Shown here: one piece after another, positions 17,728-27,589 of the stretch
Layout: every line of letters starts with the position of its first letter
How positions within the stretch are numbered: position 1 is the stretch's first letter
Source of the DNA: Desulfobacteraceae bacterium
Lineage (GTDB): Bacteria > Desulfobacterota > Desulfobacteria > Desulfobacterales > RPRI01
Reading direction: 5' to 3'
Length of the DNA stretch: 58,144 bases
NCBI GenBank assembly: GCA_011391695.1
Contig: JAABQB010000016.1
Location: 1-58,144 of the forward strand
Notes under the pieces: generated by a model
Seen by the model: the letters and a program-made list of their open reading frames with translations, nothing else
Told to the model about the DNA's origin: nothing
The model's database searches: none
Position numbers and translations under genes: made by a program

Positions 17728-18894
17728 CTATCTGGCGGCAGCAATGCTCTCAAACACTTCATCTGCCGAACCGAGGATATCAACACCCGGGTCGTATCCT
17801 ATAATCTGAGCTGTCTTGAGGTTGATGGCAATCCGCGGAGGATCTTCAAAAAACTGCTCGAGATCGCGGGGTTTTGCTCCGTTTAATATCCTGGCTATGG
17901 TTTCCGCATGGAAACGGGCAACGTATTTGAATCCTGCCCTTGCGATACTCAGCAATACGCCATATTTTACTTCCTCGGTCCCGAGCTGTGAGAAAGTTGG
18001 TATTTTGTTGCGCATGAAAGGAGCCAGTAATTTATCCATCTTCTCAAGTGACGCGCCGCGATGAACAGTTATATAAAGAGCGTCAACTTTCGGGGCGAGT
18101 TCTTCGTGGCATTTCAAAACCGAACCCTGAGCTTCTTCCTTTGAAACACCGGAAAATGGCGCGTTACAGGTTATTACCTTGAAACCTTTTTCTCTGGCGA
18201 CTTTTTCAATATCATCTATGGCGGCGTAAGATCTTCCTTCAATGGTATCCTTTTCAAGGACTACCCCCAGTCTTTTAAATCTGAATATATCGTAAAAGAT
18301 CCGAACCTGTCGTTCATAACGGGTTGGATCAACCCGTGCGTTCAGGTGATCGTATCCTGAATCATTAACGCTTTTCGCAATTTTTGAAGCAATCGGATTG
18401 CTGGTCGACATGACAATAGTAGGTATCGAGTGCTCATTATTTGCAAGATCCTGGCCGGCCCACGATCCCATGGCCAGCATAAGGTTGATGTCTTTCTTCT
18501 GGTTCAGACGATCGAGAATTATTTTCCTGTTTTTCGGGCGCAGGCTGTCATCCCAGTTGTTTGACCAGTATGCATCCTGAACGAATTCAAGGTAATCGCT
18601 TTTCAGATTTCTTGAAAGCCACGACCATAACTGCTTTGTATCGGCAGCATCGGTTGGTGGCGGAAAAGCTGGTTTCTTAGCCCAGCCTAAATCTGAAAGA
18701 GCTGCAACCAGGGCGCGCAGGTTATCGGGATAATTTGTGTAAGGGCCTCCTTCAAGATAACCTATCCGCCATTTTTTACCATTGTTCATTTTTGGGGTAA
18801 CAGGAAAATTTCCCTTGTCTGTTGCATCTGCATTTGAAAAAAAGAAGCAGATAATAAAAAGTGCTGTTACTGCAGATCTAAAAAGATGTTTCAT
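17728..18894 (-). CDS. Periplasmic binding protein of the ABC substrate-binding (PF04392-like) type
   Basis: A signal peptide (about 1-25) leads into a two-lobed binding protein. Characteristic pieces are WRIGYLEGGPYTNYPDNL, IPTIVMSTSNPIASKIAKS, FKRLGVVLEKD and the C-terminal AETIARILNGAKPRDLEQ with RIAINLKTAQIIGYDP. This is the pattern of the ABC transporter substrate-binding family also represented by TrpX. No ABC permease or ATPase is nearby; the codirectional genes encode sensors and an MFS transporter, so it may feed a sensor instead. ATG at 18894 is preferred because AGGAG sits 6 bases before it. Confidence 0.78.
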   Translation of the reverse strand: MKHLFRSAVTALFIICFFFSNADATDKGNFPVTPKMNNGKKWRIGYLEGGPYTNYPDNLRALVAALSDLGWAKKPAFPPPTDAADTKQLWSWLSRNLKSDYLEFVQDAYWSNNWDDSLRPKNRKIILDRLNQKKDINLMLAMGSWAGQDLANNEHSIPTIVMSTSNPIASKIAKSVNDSGYDHLNARVDPTRYERQVRIFYDIFRFKRLGVVLEKDTIEGRSYAAIDDIEKVAREKGFKVITCNAPFSGVSKEEAQGSVLKCHEELAPKVDALYITVHRGASLEKMDKLLAPFMRNKIPTFSQLGTEEVKYGVLLSIARAGFKYVARFHAETIARILNGAKPRDLEQFFEDPPRIAINLKTAQIIGYDPGVDILGSADEVFESIAAAR

Positions 18895-19210
18895 TTCCAT
18901 CTCCTGGAAGACATATAATGTGCATTACGATTTTGCAGCGGCTTTTTGGATTAGCATGGGTTCTATTATCATTTTTGCGTTAAAAATCAAACAGAATATC
19001 CTTGTTGAATAATTTGTTTGCGGAAACGAAATACGCCATTACGGAAGATGCAACGGACCAGCCAATAATTTAATGAAAAAGAGATATTTACAGATTAATT
19101 TAACTATGTTACTATTCGACTATTTCCGAATATAAAGAAACGGCATTTTTTGAAAACGATTTGGGAAATCTGGGATGAACCCGTAAAAGATAAAAAAAGG
19201 AGAACTAAAA
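18895..19210. other. Intergenic region between binding protein and TRAP dctP
   Basis: The 316 bases are AT-rich and hold no gene. One inverted repeat stands out, TATTCG (19113-19118) and CGAATA (19127-19132), about 80 bases before dctP. It could be an operator for the TRAP gene. AAAGGAGAA precedes the dctP start. Confidence 0.4.
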
Positions 19211-20338
19211 ATGAAGAAAAATGCAAAGGAAACTTTGATTCCAAGACGTACATTTCTGAAGAAGGCCGGTGTGGGCATCGCAGCCGGTGTGGGCATCGCA
19301 GCCGGTGTCGGTGTTTCCGCTCCGGCAGTTCATGCCGAGGCTACGATTCGCTGGCGCCTCGCATCCAGCTTCCCCAAGTCGCTTGACGCGCTTTTGGGTC
19401 CTGCTGAGATATTCGCAAAGATGATAGGCGCGATGTCCGGCGGCAAGTTCAACATTACGGTGCATCCGGCGGGCGAACTCGTCCCCCCCTTCGGCGTAGT
19501 TGACGCTGTACAGAACAGCACCGTCGAATGCTGCCATACCGCGCCCTACTATTTCTTCGGCAAGGACGATACCTTCGCCCTGGGCACGGCCATCCCCTTC
19601 GGCCTCAACTCCCGCCAGATGACGGCCTGGATGTATGAAGGCAACGGTCTGACTCTGATGCGCGAGTTTTTAAAGAACTACAATATCATCAACTTCCCGA
19701 TGGGCAATACAAACGCCCAAATGGGCGGCTGGTACCGCAAGGAGATCAAGTCGGTGGCCGACTTGAAGGGTCTCAAGATGCGCACCGCCGGAATCGCCGG
19801 AAAGGTTCAGGAGAGGCTAGGTGTAGTGACTCAGAGCATCCCGGCAGGCGAGATCTATACGGCGCTGGAGAAAGGTACGATCGATGCAGTCGAGTTTGTC
19901 GGCCCCTATGATGACTACAAACTGGGCTTTTATAAAGTAGCGCCCAATTATTACTATCCCGGCTGGTGGGAAGGAAGCGCTCAGACCGATCTCTATATCA
20001 ACATCAAGGCTTACGATGAACTGCCGGCCGAGTATAAGGCTATGATCCAGACTGCGGCAGCGTACGCGCACATAGTCATGCAAACAACGTATGACGCTAA
20101 AAATCCCGTTGCCCTGAAGCAGTTGGTGGCCGCCGGCGCCAAGCTGCATCGCTTCCCGAAGGATGTCATGGAAGCAGCTTTCAAGGAATCCATGGCTCTC
20201 TATGCCGAGCTGTCAGCGAAAAATCCCCGCTGGAAAAAGATATATGATGATTACATCAAGTTCCGCGCCGACGTAAATATGTGGTTCCGCTTCGCCGAAG
20301 CAGGTTTCGACGACTTCATGCAGGCCCAGAAGCTTTAA
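19211..20338 (+). CDS. dctP: TRAP transporter solute-binding protein (DctP family), Tat-exported
   Basis: The 375-residue periplasmic receptor has a twin-arginine signal (RRTFLKK at 13-19) and the DctP pattern IRWRLASSFPKSLDALLGP, then LKGLKMRTAGIAGKVQERLG and EIYTALEKGTIDAVEFVGPYDD. This branch (mannitol / chloroaromatic / pyruvate-type, periplasmic dimers) often uses Tat export and binds carboxylates. The signal peptide carries an 18-base tandem duplication. GC content is visibly higher than in flanking genes. It converges with the dctQM genes instead of preceding them. Confidence 0.9.
   Translation: MKKNAKETLIPRRTFLKKAGVGIAAGVGIAAGVGVSAPAVHAEATIRWRLASSFPKSLDALLGPAEIFAKMIGAMSGGKFNITVHPAGELVPPFGVVDAVQNSTVECCHTAPYYFFGKDDTFALGTAIPFGLNSRQMTAWMYEGNGLTLMREFLKNYNIINFPMGNTNAQMGGWYRKEIKSVADLKGLKMRTAGIAGKVQERLGVVTQSIPAGEIYTALEKGTIDAVEFVGPYDDYKLGFYKVAPNYYYPGWWEGSAQTDLYINIKAYDELPAEYKAMIQTAAAYAHIVMQTTYDAKNPVALKQLVAAGAKLHRFPKDVMEAAFKESMALYAELSAKNPRWKKIYDDYIKFRADVNMWFRFAEAGFDDFMQAQKL
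19265..19308. repeat. 18-base tandem repeat in the DctP signal peptide
   Basis: Two exact copies of GCCGGTGTGGGCATCGCA (19265-19282 and 19283-19300) plus a partial third give GVGIAAGVGIAAGVG in the hydrophobic core of the signal peptide. This is in-frame slippage that lengthens the h-region. Confidence 0.85.
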
Positions 20339-20358
20339 CCTCATCTACACCTCGCAAT

Positions 20359-20396
20359 AAACCCCGCAAGACTCGACCTTTGCGGGGTTTATCTTT
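20359..20396. terminator. Terminator between dctP and dctM
   Basis: AAACCCCGCA (20359-20368) pairs with TGCGGGGTTT (20381-20390) around a 12-base loop. The A-rich left arm and T-rich right arm let it serve both convergent genes. Confidence 0.8.
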
Positions 20397-20450
20397 GTCT
20401 TTGCCTGGGTCTTTGCCTGGGTTCTCCGTAAGTGGGCTATAGGTAGCAAC

Positions 20451-22244
20451 CTACTTCTTCTTGGCATCCTGTTCGATCGCCCGCCTGACCGCTTCCATCG
20501 GATCTTCCTCATTAGATCCGGCGGGGGCCTGCTGAACGGCTTGGTCCTGTGACTGTTGTGGCACGAGCGCCTTCATTGGATCCTCGTCTGCCTTTTCGCC
20601 ATAGTCCCCGGTCTCGGCTTCGATCTTCATGGTTTCCAGATTCACGTCCGGCGCTTTATCAATACTGTCGATGACGATTGCCGGGAAAGAGATGACTATG
20701 ACCAGCATGATGATCTGAATGGCGATGAAGATGATCGAACCCTTGTAGATCTGCGCCGTCGTCACCGCCCGGATACGCTTGTTCGTGACCCGGTCATTGT
20801 AGTCGAACCTGGCCGCCACGCTTCTTAGGTAGAAAAGTGCGAACCCGAATGGAGGCGAAAGGAACGAGGTCTGCAAATTCATGGCGATGACTACCCCGAA
20901 CCAGACCAAATCGATGCCCATCTTGTTGGCCACGGGTATCAGGAGGGGGATGACGATGAAAGCGATTTCGAAAAAGTCGATGAAACAGCCGAGTATGAAC
21001 ACAAGAATGTTCACCGCAACCAAAAAGCCCAACTGGCCGCCCGGCAATTTATCAAACAGGTGCTCTACCCAGATATGGCCGTCTGCGGCGTTGAAGGTAA
21101 AGCTGAAGACAGTTGCCCCGATCAGGATGAATATGACGAAACAGGTCAGTTTTGCCGTGTTGTCCAACGCCTGCCTGAGCAAGTTGAAACCCAGTTTGCG
21201 ACGCGAAACAGCCATTATAAGGGCGCCCAGGGCGCCCATCGCCCCGCCTTCCGTCGGCGTGGCGACGCCGATGAAAATGGTGCCCAGCACGAGAAAGATC
21301 AACACCAGTGGGGGAAGCAGCACAAAGACGACACGCTCGGTGAGTCGCGACAGCAGCCTGAGGCTCAGCCAGCGGTTGGCGAGCGCCAGCGCGAGAGCTA
21401 CGAAGGCCGCCGCAGTCATCGACAGGGTGAGAACCTCATCCATCGGCGCCTTGCCTTCGCGGCCGACCAGCGGGTTGATGATGCCGTCGTGCAGGGCGGC
21501 CCAGGCGAAGGCGGCGGCGGCCGAGATAATCAATATCGCCAGCAGGGATAAGTGCCCGCTGGCGCCGTTCGCTTCCTTGTAGATGCACGCTTCCGGCGGC
21601 AGTGCCGGCACCCAGCTCGGCCGGAAGATGGCCAGGGCAATAATAAACAGGGCGAAGAGGCCCACCAGCATTAGGCCGGGCACCACGGCGCCGGCGTACA
21701 TGTCGCCGACGGAGCGGCCCAACTGGTCGGCCATGACGATCAAAACCAGCGAGGGCGGAATTATCTGGGCCAGTGTGCCTGAGGCGGTGATAACGCCGGT
21801 GGCGATGCTCCGGTTGTAGCCGTAGCGCAGCATTATGGGTAGAGATATCAGGCCCATCGAGATCACCGCCGCCGCCATCACACCGGTGGTCGCCGCCAGC
21901 AGCGCGCCCACGAAGATCGTAGCCAGGGCGAGGCCGCCGCGCAGCGGGCCGAATACCTGTCCAACCGTTTCCAGCAGATCCTCGGCCATTCCGCTGCGTT
22001 CGAGAATGATCCCCATGAAGGTGAAGAAAGGAACAGCCAGCAGCGTATCGTTCTGCATGATGCCGAATATCCTTAGCGGCAATGCCTGGAACAGCGTCTG
22101 TGGAAATAAACCGGCTTCCATGCCGATCAGACCGAAAGTCAGGCCGGTGGCCGCCAGGCTGAAGGCAACCGGAAAGCCGGTGAGCAGGAACAGCAGGAGG
22201 CCTGCAAACAGGAGGGGAACAAAGTTGTGGGATATTAATTCCAT
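20451..22244 (-). CDS. dctM: TRAP transporter large permease (DctM family)
   Basis: The 597-residue inner-membrane protein is longer than the common 430-residue DctM. The core has the DctM pattern (FTFMGIILERSGMAEDLLE, TGVMAAAVISMGLISLPIML, ATPTEGGAMGALGAL). A middle insertion and a charged cytosolic tail of about 95 residues account for the extra length; the tail contains two copies of EDPM. Long DctM forms go with the Tat-exported receptor branch seen here. It begins directly at the dctQ stop (TGA then ATG). Confidence 0.9.
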   Translation of the reverse strand: MELISHNFVPLLFAGLLLFLLTGFPVAFSLAATGLTFGLIGMEAGLFPQTLFQALPLRIFGIMQNDTLLAVPFFTFMGIILERSGMAEDLLETVGQVFGPLRGGLALATIFVGALLAATTGVMAAAVISMGLISLPIMLRYGYNRSIATGVITASGTLAQIIPPSLVLIVMADQLGRSVGDMYAGAVVPGLMLVGLFALFIIALAIFRPSWVPALPPEACIYKEANGASGHLSLLAILIISAAAAFAWAALHDGIINPLVGREGKAPMDEVLTLSMTAAAFVALALALANRWLSLRLLSRLTERVVFVLLPPLVLIFLVLGTIFIGVATPTEGGAMGALGALIMAVSRRKLGFNLLRQALDNTAKLTCFVIFILIGATVFSFTFNAADGHIWVEHLFDKLPGGQLGFLVAVNILVFILGCFIDFFEIAFIVIPLLIPVANKMGIDLVWFGVVIAMNLQTSFLSPPFGFALFYLRSVAARFDYNDRVTNKRIRAVTTAQIYKGSIIFIAIQIIMLVIVISFPAIVIDSIDKAPDVNLETMKIEAETGDYGEKADEDPMKALVPQQSQDQAVQQAPAGSNEEDPMEAVRRAIEQDAKKK

Positions 22245-22832
22245 TCAGCAGGCCTCCGACTGAGGACTATCGGCTTGTTTTTCCTCGGAAGAGGCCTTTT
22301 CCTCCTGCCCGTGGGCAAGCGGATCGGGGATCAGGCCGCGCAGGAAGGCGAAGCGCTTGATCAGCTCGGAGGCGCTTTGCAGTAGCAGCAGGGCCATGCC
22401 GACCGGCAACAAAAGGTAAGCCGGCCAGCGGATCAGTCCTCCTGCGTTTTGCGACATCTCGCCGCTTTGCCAAGCCTTGAAGAACAGCGGCCAGGACATC
22501 CCGATTATGATCCAGCAGAAGGGCGCCAGAAAGACAAGGATTCCGACGATGTCGATCCACGACCGCGACCGCGCAGTCAGGCGGCCAGAGAAGAAGTCTA
22601 TGCGAACGTGGCCGTTCTTCAGGAAGACGTAGCCGGCGCCGAGAAGGAACACCCCGGAGAACAGATACCACTGCATGTCGGTGAGCGCGTTTGATCCGAT
22701 ACTAAAAACCCTGCGCGCGAGAGCGTTGCCAGCGCTGAGAATGACAGCCACCAGGATCAGCCACATAATAGTCCTGCCGACGAGTTCGTTGAGCGCATCG
22801 ACCAGACCGGATAGTTTTAGCAGAAATTTCAT
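22245..22832 (-). CDS. dctQ: TRAP transporter small permease (DctQ family)
   Basis: The 195-residue protein has four membrane helices and the DctQ pattern DALNELVGRTIMWLILVAV, then FLLGAGYVFLKNGHVRID. It pairs with DctM to form the membrane part that accepts solute from DctP. A glutamate-rich cytosolic tail follows. It is the first gene of dctQM on the minus strand. Confidence 0.88.
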   Translation of the reverse strand: MKFLLKLSGLVDALNELVGRTIMWLILVAVILSAGNALARRVFSIGSNALTDMQWYLFSGVFLLGAGYVFLKNGHVRIDFFSGRLTARSRSWIDIVGILVFLAPFCWIIIGMSWPLFFKAWQSGEMSQNAGGLIRWPAYLLLPVGMALLLLQSASELIKRFAFLRGLIPDPLAHGQEEKASSEEKQADSPQSEAC

Positions 22833-22904
22833 ACAATCCCCTGCAGGGCTCTTTAATCAGATATTATGCAAAGGTTTCAGTTTGAAAACCAATTTTATCT
22901 ATTA

Positions 22905-22918
22905 GGACATTGTTGTCC
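22905..22918. promoter_or_regulatory. Possible operator upstream of dctQM
   Basis: GGACA-TTGT-TGTCC is a perfect 5-base inverted repeat about 75 bases before dctQ. It may bind a local regulator, but no regulator gene is adjacent. The rest of 22833-23024 is AT-rich with no gene. Confidence 0.35.
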
Positions 22919-23024
22919 GGTAGAGAGATATAAGCAAAAACAACTTTGTATGTCAATTAAATAAGAAAACGATTTGGGGGTATCCCATATTCTCCTTCTC
23001 AATAAAAAAAATCGGCAAATTTGA

Positions 23025-24494
23025 TTACTCAACCCAGTCAAATGTGCGCGTAACGGCTTTCTTCCACCCGCGATAGAGCATGTCCCGTTTGACATCATCC
23101 ATTTCGGGTTGCCATGTTCTGTCCACGCTCCAGTTTTGACGCAGGCCTTCGATATCCGGCCAGTAACCGACCGCCAGCCCTGCTGCATATGCTGCACCGA
23201 GCGCGGTCGTTTCGGAGACTTTTGGTCGAATGACAGGAACATTCAGAATATCGGCCTGAAACTGCATGAATAATTCATTATGCACCATACCGCCGTCCGC
23301 CTTCAAAGAACTCAGCGTGACACCGCTGTCCGCCTTCATGGCATCAAAGACTTCCCGTGTCTGAAACGCAGTCGCTTCAAGCGTAGCGCGGGCGATATGC
23401 CCTTTATTCACGAAGCGAGTCATGCCGACTATGACTCCGCGGGCGCTGTCCTTCCAGTAAGGAGCGAACAAGCCGCTGAATGCAGGCACAAAGTAGATAC
23501 CGCCGTTGTCGTCAACCGATTGCGCAAGGGCTTCAACATCGGAGGATTTCTCGATCAGGCCGAGGTTGTCCCGCAGCCATTGCACCAGCGCGCCGGTAAT
23601 TGCAACCGAGCCTTCAAGCGCATAGACCGGCTTCTGATCTCCGATCTTATATCCCACCGTGGTAAGCAGGCCGTTTTTTGATTCCACCGGCATACCGCCC
23701 GTGTTCATCAGCATGAAGCATCCGGTGCCGTATGTGTTTTTCGCTTCACCCGTTGAAAAACAGGTCTGCCCGAAAAGAGCCGCCTGCTGATCCCCGAGAT
23801 CACCGGCAACTGGAATACCTTCCCTCGTTGTGCCGTAGATTTCACTCGATGATACTATTTTTGGGAGCATCGCCCGCGGGATACCCATATCGCGCAGTAT
23901 TCCTTCATCCCAGTCAAGCGTTATCAGATCCATCAGCATCGTCCGACTCGCGTTGGTTACATCCGTCACATGGGCACCTGTGAGGTTCCAGATAAGCCAG
24001 GTGTCTATGTTACCGAAGAGCAATTCGCCTTTCTCTGCCCGTTTTCGCACGCCCTGTAGATTGTCGAAAAGCCACTTTATCTTCGGGCCTGAGAAATAGG
24101 TAGCAAGGGGCAGCCCTGTTTTTGCACGATAACGATTTTGTCCGCCCTTCCCTGCAAGTTCGGCGCATATTGCGGCAGTTCTCGTATCCTGCCAGACTAT
24201 TGCATTATGTATCGGCCTGCCGGTCGCCTTCTCCCAGATAACCGTAGTTTCCCGCTGGTTGGTAATTCCTATGGCGGCTATGTTGCCCGGGTTGCATTTG
24301 GCATAGGTCATCGCTTCCGCGACAACACCCTGAGTCCGGGCCCAGATTTCCAAAGGATCATGCTCGACCCAGCCCGGCTGAGGATAAATCTGAGTGTGTT
24401 CTTTTTGCGCAATGGCGATTGGCAGTCCTGTCTGATCAAAAAGGATGCAGCGCGTGCTGGTCGTTCCCTGGTCAATTGCCGCTATAAGTTTCAT
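23025..24494 (-). CDS. glpK: Glycerol kinase
   Basis: The 489-residue cytosolic FGGY kinase starts with [15 protein letters not shown], followed by GITNQRETT and [11 protein letters not shown]. The later signature [20 protein letters not shown] and [17 protein letters not shown] are all present, and the length is normal. It converts glycerol and ATP to glycerol 3-phosphate. Its start overlaps the RND pump stop by 4 bases (ATGA), so it is translated from the efflux mRNA; glpF and glpD are not nearby. Confidence 0.94.
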   Translation of the reverse strand: MKLIAAIDQGTTSTRCILFDQTGLPIAIAQKEHTQIYPQPGWVEHDPLEIWARTQGVVAEAMTYAKCNPGNIAAIGITNQRETTVIWEKATGRPIHNAIVWQDTRTAAICAELAGKGGQNRYRAKTGLPLATYFSGPKIKWLFDNLQGVRKRAEKGELLFGNIDTWLIWNLTGAHVTDVTNASRTMLMDLITLDWDEGILRDMGIPRAMLPKIVSSSEIYGTTREGIPVAGDLGDQQAALFGQTCFSTGEAKNTYGTGCFMLMNTGGMPVESKNGLLTTVGYKIGDQKPVYALEGSVAITGALVQWLRDNLGLIEKSSDVEALAQSVDDNGGIYFVPAFSGLFAPYWKDSARGVIVGMTRFVNKGHIARATLEATAFQTREVFDAMKADSGVTLSSLKADGGMVHNELFMQFQADILNVPVIRPKVSETTALGAAYAAGLAVGYWPDIEGLRQNWSVDRTWQPEMDDVKRDMLYRGWKKAVTRTFDWVE

Positions 24495-27400
24495 GGTACC
24501 CTGTTTATTTTCGTTCCGGAAAAAAGATGTGAAATCTTTTTCTTTGCCGCATCAAGATAAACATAATAAACCGGCGTAATATAGAGTGTAAGAAGTTGTG
24601 AAAAAATGAGGCCGCCGACAACGGCAAGACCCAGAGGTCGCCTTGCTTCGGCTCCTGCTCCGAATCCGATTGCAATCGGAAGAGTTCCCATGATCGCGGC
24701 CATTGTCGTCATCATTATGGGCCTGAAGCGGACAAGGCATCCCTCGAAAATAGCCTCTCTCGGGCTTTTGTTATTTTTCCTCTCATCTTCAAGTGCAAAG
24801 TCGATCATCATGATGGCATTTTTCTTCACAATACCGATAAGCATAATTATGCCGACAAAGGCATACAGGCTGAGATCGACTTTAAAGATGTATAATGTCA
24901 GAAGCGCTCCAAAACCGGCCGAAGGGAGCCCCGATAGAATTGTCAATGGATGGACAAAGCTTTCGTATAGAATTCCAAGTATTATATATATGACAAGAAT
25001 TGCCATGACGAGAAGCCACACCATTCCCTTAAAAGATGCCTGAAAGGCCTGAGCTGTTCCCTGAAAGCTTCCACTTATTGTCGGAGGGACAAGACCCTGC
25101 GTAATCTTCCCGACATCCGATACGGCCTCCCCAAGAGAGATTCCGGGTTTTAAATTAAATGAAATGGTCACGGAAGGAAGCTGCCCCGAGTGATTGACCG
25201 AAAGAGGACCCACGCCGGGTTTAAATTCAGCTATCGTGCTTAAGGGAACAAAGCTTCCGCTTGATGAACGTATATACAAAAGCGAAAGGGCTGATGGATC
25301 CCTCTGAAATTCGGGCATCAGCTCCATGATGACCTTGTAGCTGTTTGTCTGAGTGTATATGGTAGATACTTCACGCGAGCCGTAGGCGCTTCTTAATGCA
25401 TCTTCGATCTGAAGCGCCGTTATGCCGAGAGAAGAGGCCTTGTCGCGGTTGATTTCAACACGTATTTCCGGGTTGTTCATCTGCAGATCGCTGTTCACAT
25501 CCTGAAATTTAGGCATCTCCTTCATCTTTTTTTCAAGAATCGCCGCAAAACTGTATAGCTCGCCGGTATCGGGACCCTGTACGGTATATTGATAAAGGCC
25601 CTTGGTCGTTCTTCCACCCATACTGATGGCTGGCGGATTCATCAAAAAAGCCTGAATTCCCGGGACTGTCGCCAGTTTGGGTCTTAATTTCTGGATAAGT
25701 TCATCCGCGCTCTCTTTTCGTTCTTTCCTGGGTTTTAAGCGGATAAAAAACCTTCCGGAATTGCCCGCAAGGTTCGGCCCCCCTGCACCCACAGAAGACA
25801 TGTAAGTGTCAATTGCGGGCTCCGCCTCCAGAATTCCATGCAGCGCCGTCTGGTGCCGAACCATTGATTCAAAAGATATATTCTGGGAAGCTTCCGTAAA
25901 GCCTGATATCTGACCAGTGTCCTGGCTGGGTAAAAATCCCTTCGGGACCTTGGCAAACAAAAAGACCGTTCCCGCGAGCACAGCAAGGGAAATCAGAAAA
26001 GTTATGACATGAAACCGGAGGGCCAGGCTGAGTGTTTTTTGATAGAGCCGGAGTATCCAGCTGAAAACAGATTCCGTTGCCGTATAAATTCTTCCGTGGC
26101 GAACTTCTTCCTTCGGCTTTAAAAAGAGGCTGCAGAGCATGGGGGTAAGGCTTAAGGATACAAAGCCCGACAGAAGGATCGCAACAGTTATAACGAGCGC
26201 AAATTCCCTGAAGAGCCTCCCTACGATTCCGCCCATGAAAAGGACGGGGATAAAGACCGCTGCAAGTGAGATCGTCATCGAGAGGATGGTGAAGCTGATC
26301 TCCTTTGAACCGTCAAGAGTCGCCTGCAGAACTCCTTTTCCCATCTCAAGATGGCGGACAATATTTTCCAGCATTACAATCGCGTCATCCACCACAAAAC
26401 CCACCGCAAGAGTCAAAGCCATTAGCGAGAGGTTGTCGACGCTGAATCCCATCAGTTTCATGGCGGCAAATGTGACAATAATAGACATTGGAAGCGCAAG
26501 GCTTGGGATAATTGTGGCCGGAAGATTTCTTAAAAATATGAAGATAACCATGATTACAAGCCCGATGGTAAGGGCCAGGGTAAATTTGACGTCATTCACA
26601 GAATCCTTTATGGATTCAGAACGGTCAAACATGACTTCAAGCTGCACCGCTGCCGGAAGCTGTTTTTCAAAGACCGGTAAAAGCTTCCTTATATTATCTA
26701 CAACTGCAACCGTATTTGTTCCGGGCTGCCGCTGAATTGCAAGAACAATAGACCGGACATTGTTCCGCCAGGTATAAACTTTATCGCGCTCAACGCTGTC
26801 AAATACTTTTCCGATCTCCTCAAGCCTGACAGGAGAGCCGTTTCGCCATGCCACAACAAGAGGCCGGAATCCTGCGGCATCCATCAACTGGCCATCGGCC
26901 TGGATATTGAATGCCTGATGTTCGCCGTAAAGTGTGCCTGTCGGAAGATTCACATTTCCACGCTCGATTGACTGAACCACTTCGTCAATGCCGATCTCGC
27001 GTGAAGCCATCAACTTCGGATCGAGCTGTACACGCACTGCATATTTTTTTGCGCCATATACGGCAACCTGAGCCACTCCGCTGACCATGGAGATTCTCTG
27101 GGCGATCATGGTATCCGCGTATTCATTGACTGCCGAAAGCGGAAGAGTGGCGGAAGCGAGCGAAAGGTATAAAATAGCCTGGTCCGCAGGATTCACTTTC
27201 TGGTAGGTTGGAGGAGTAGGCATACCCGGCGGAAGCTGACGGGCCGCCTTTGCGATTGCCGACTGAACATCCTGGGCTGCCGCATCAATATCCCTTTCCA
27301 GGCTGAACTGGAGAGTGATCCGTGAGGTTCCCAGCGCGTTTGAAGAAGACATTGAGTCAATACCGGCAATTGTGGAAAACTCTCTTTCCAAAGGGGTTGC

Positions 27401-27589
27401 AACGCTTGCCGCCATGTTTTCGGGGTCTGCTCCCGGAAGATTGGCGGTTACCTGAATCGTCGGAAAATCCACATTCGGCAAGTCACTTACCGGTAAAGTA
27501 CGGTATGCCATAACCCCAAAAAGAAGCAGGCCCGCCATTACCAGCGTTGTCATAACAGGCCTGCTGATAAAGAGTCTGGCAATATTCAC
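24491..27589 (-). CDS. RND family efflux pump, inner-membrane subunit (MdtB/AcrB type)
   Basis: The 1032-residue protein has the full length and layout of hydrophobe/amphiphile exporters: 12 membrane helices and two large periplasmic loops. It starts with [19 protein letters not shown]. The proton-relay aspartates lie in [15 protein letters not shown]. Closest by eye to MdtB/MdtC-like proteins. It exports drugs, bile-salt-like compounds or metabolites through a partner channel, but no outer-membrane TolC gene is in this window. It overlaps the adaptor gene by 4 bases. Confidence 0.92.
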   Translation of the reverse strand: MNIARLFISRPVMTTLVMAGLLLFGVMAYRTLPVSDLPNVDFPTIQVTANLPGADPENMAASVATPLEREFSTIAGIDSMSSSNALGTSRITLQFSLERDIDAAAQDVQSAIAKAARQLPPGMPTPPTYQKVNPADQAILYLSLASATLPLSAVNEYADTMIAQRISMVSGVAQVAVYGAKKYAVRVQLDPKLMASREIGIDEVVQSIERGNVNLPTGTLYGEHQAFNIQADGQLMDAAGFRPLVVAWRNGSPVRLEEIGKVFDSVERDKVYTWRNNVRSIVLAIQRQPGTNTVAVVDNIRKLLPVFEKQLPAAVQLEVMFDRSESIKDSVNDVKFTLALTIGLVIMVIFIFLRNLPATIIPSLALPMSIIVTFAAMKLMGFSVDNLSLMALTLAVGFVVDDAIVMLENIVRHLEMGKGVLQATLDGSKEISFTILSMTISLAAVFIPVLFMGGIVGRLFREFALVITVAILLSGFVSLSLTPMLCSLFLKPKEEVRHGRIYTATESVFSWILRLYQKTLSLALRFHVITFLISLAVLAGTVFLFAKVPKGFLPSQDTGQISGFTEASQNISFESMVRHQTALHGILEAEPAIDTYMSSVGAGGPNLAGNSGRFFIRLKPRKERKESADELIQKLRPKLATVPGIQAFLMNPPAISMGGRTTKGLYQYTVQGPDTGELYSFAAILEKKMKEMPKFQDVNSDLQMNNPEIRVEINRDKASSLGITALQIEDALRSAYGSREVSTIYTQTNSYKVIMELMPEFQRDPSALSLLYIRSSSGSFVPLSTIAEFKPGVGPLSVNHSGQLPSVTISFNLKPGISLGEAVSDVGKITQGLVPPTISGSFQGTAQAFQASFKGMVWLLVMAILVIYIILGILYESFVHPLTILSGLPSAGFGALLTLYIFKVDLSLYAFVGIIMLIGIVKKNAIMMIDFALEDERKNNKSPREAIFEGCLVRFRPIMMTTMAAIMGTLPIAIGFGAGAEARRPLGLAVVGGLIFSQLLTLYITPVYYVYLDAAKKKISHLFSGTKINRVP

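Noticed and set aside
20881-21582. Long plus-strand open frame (233 residues) opposite dctM
   Set aside because: It is a GC-rich antisense shadow of the DctM reading frame, with no ribosome-binding site and no recognisable protein pattern.
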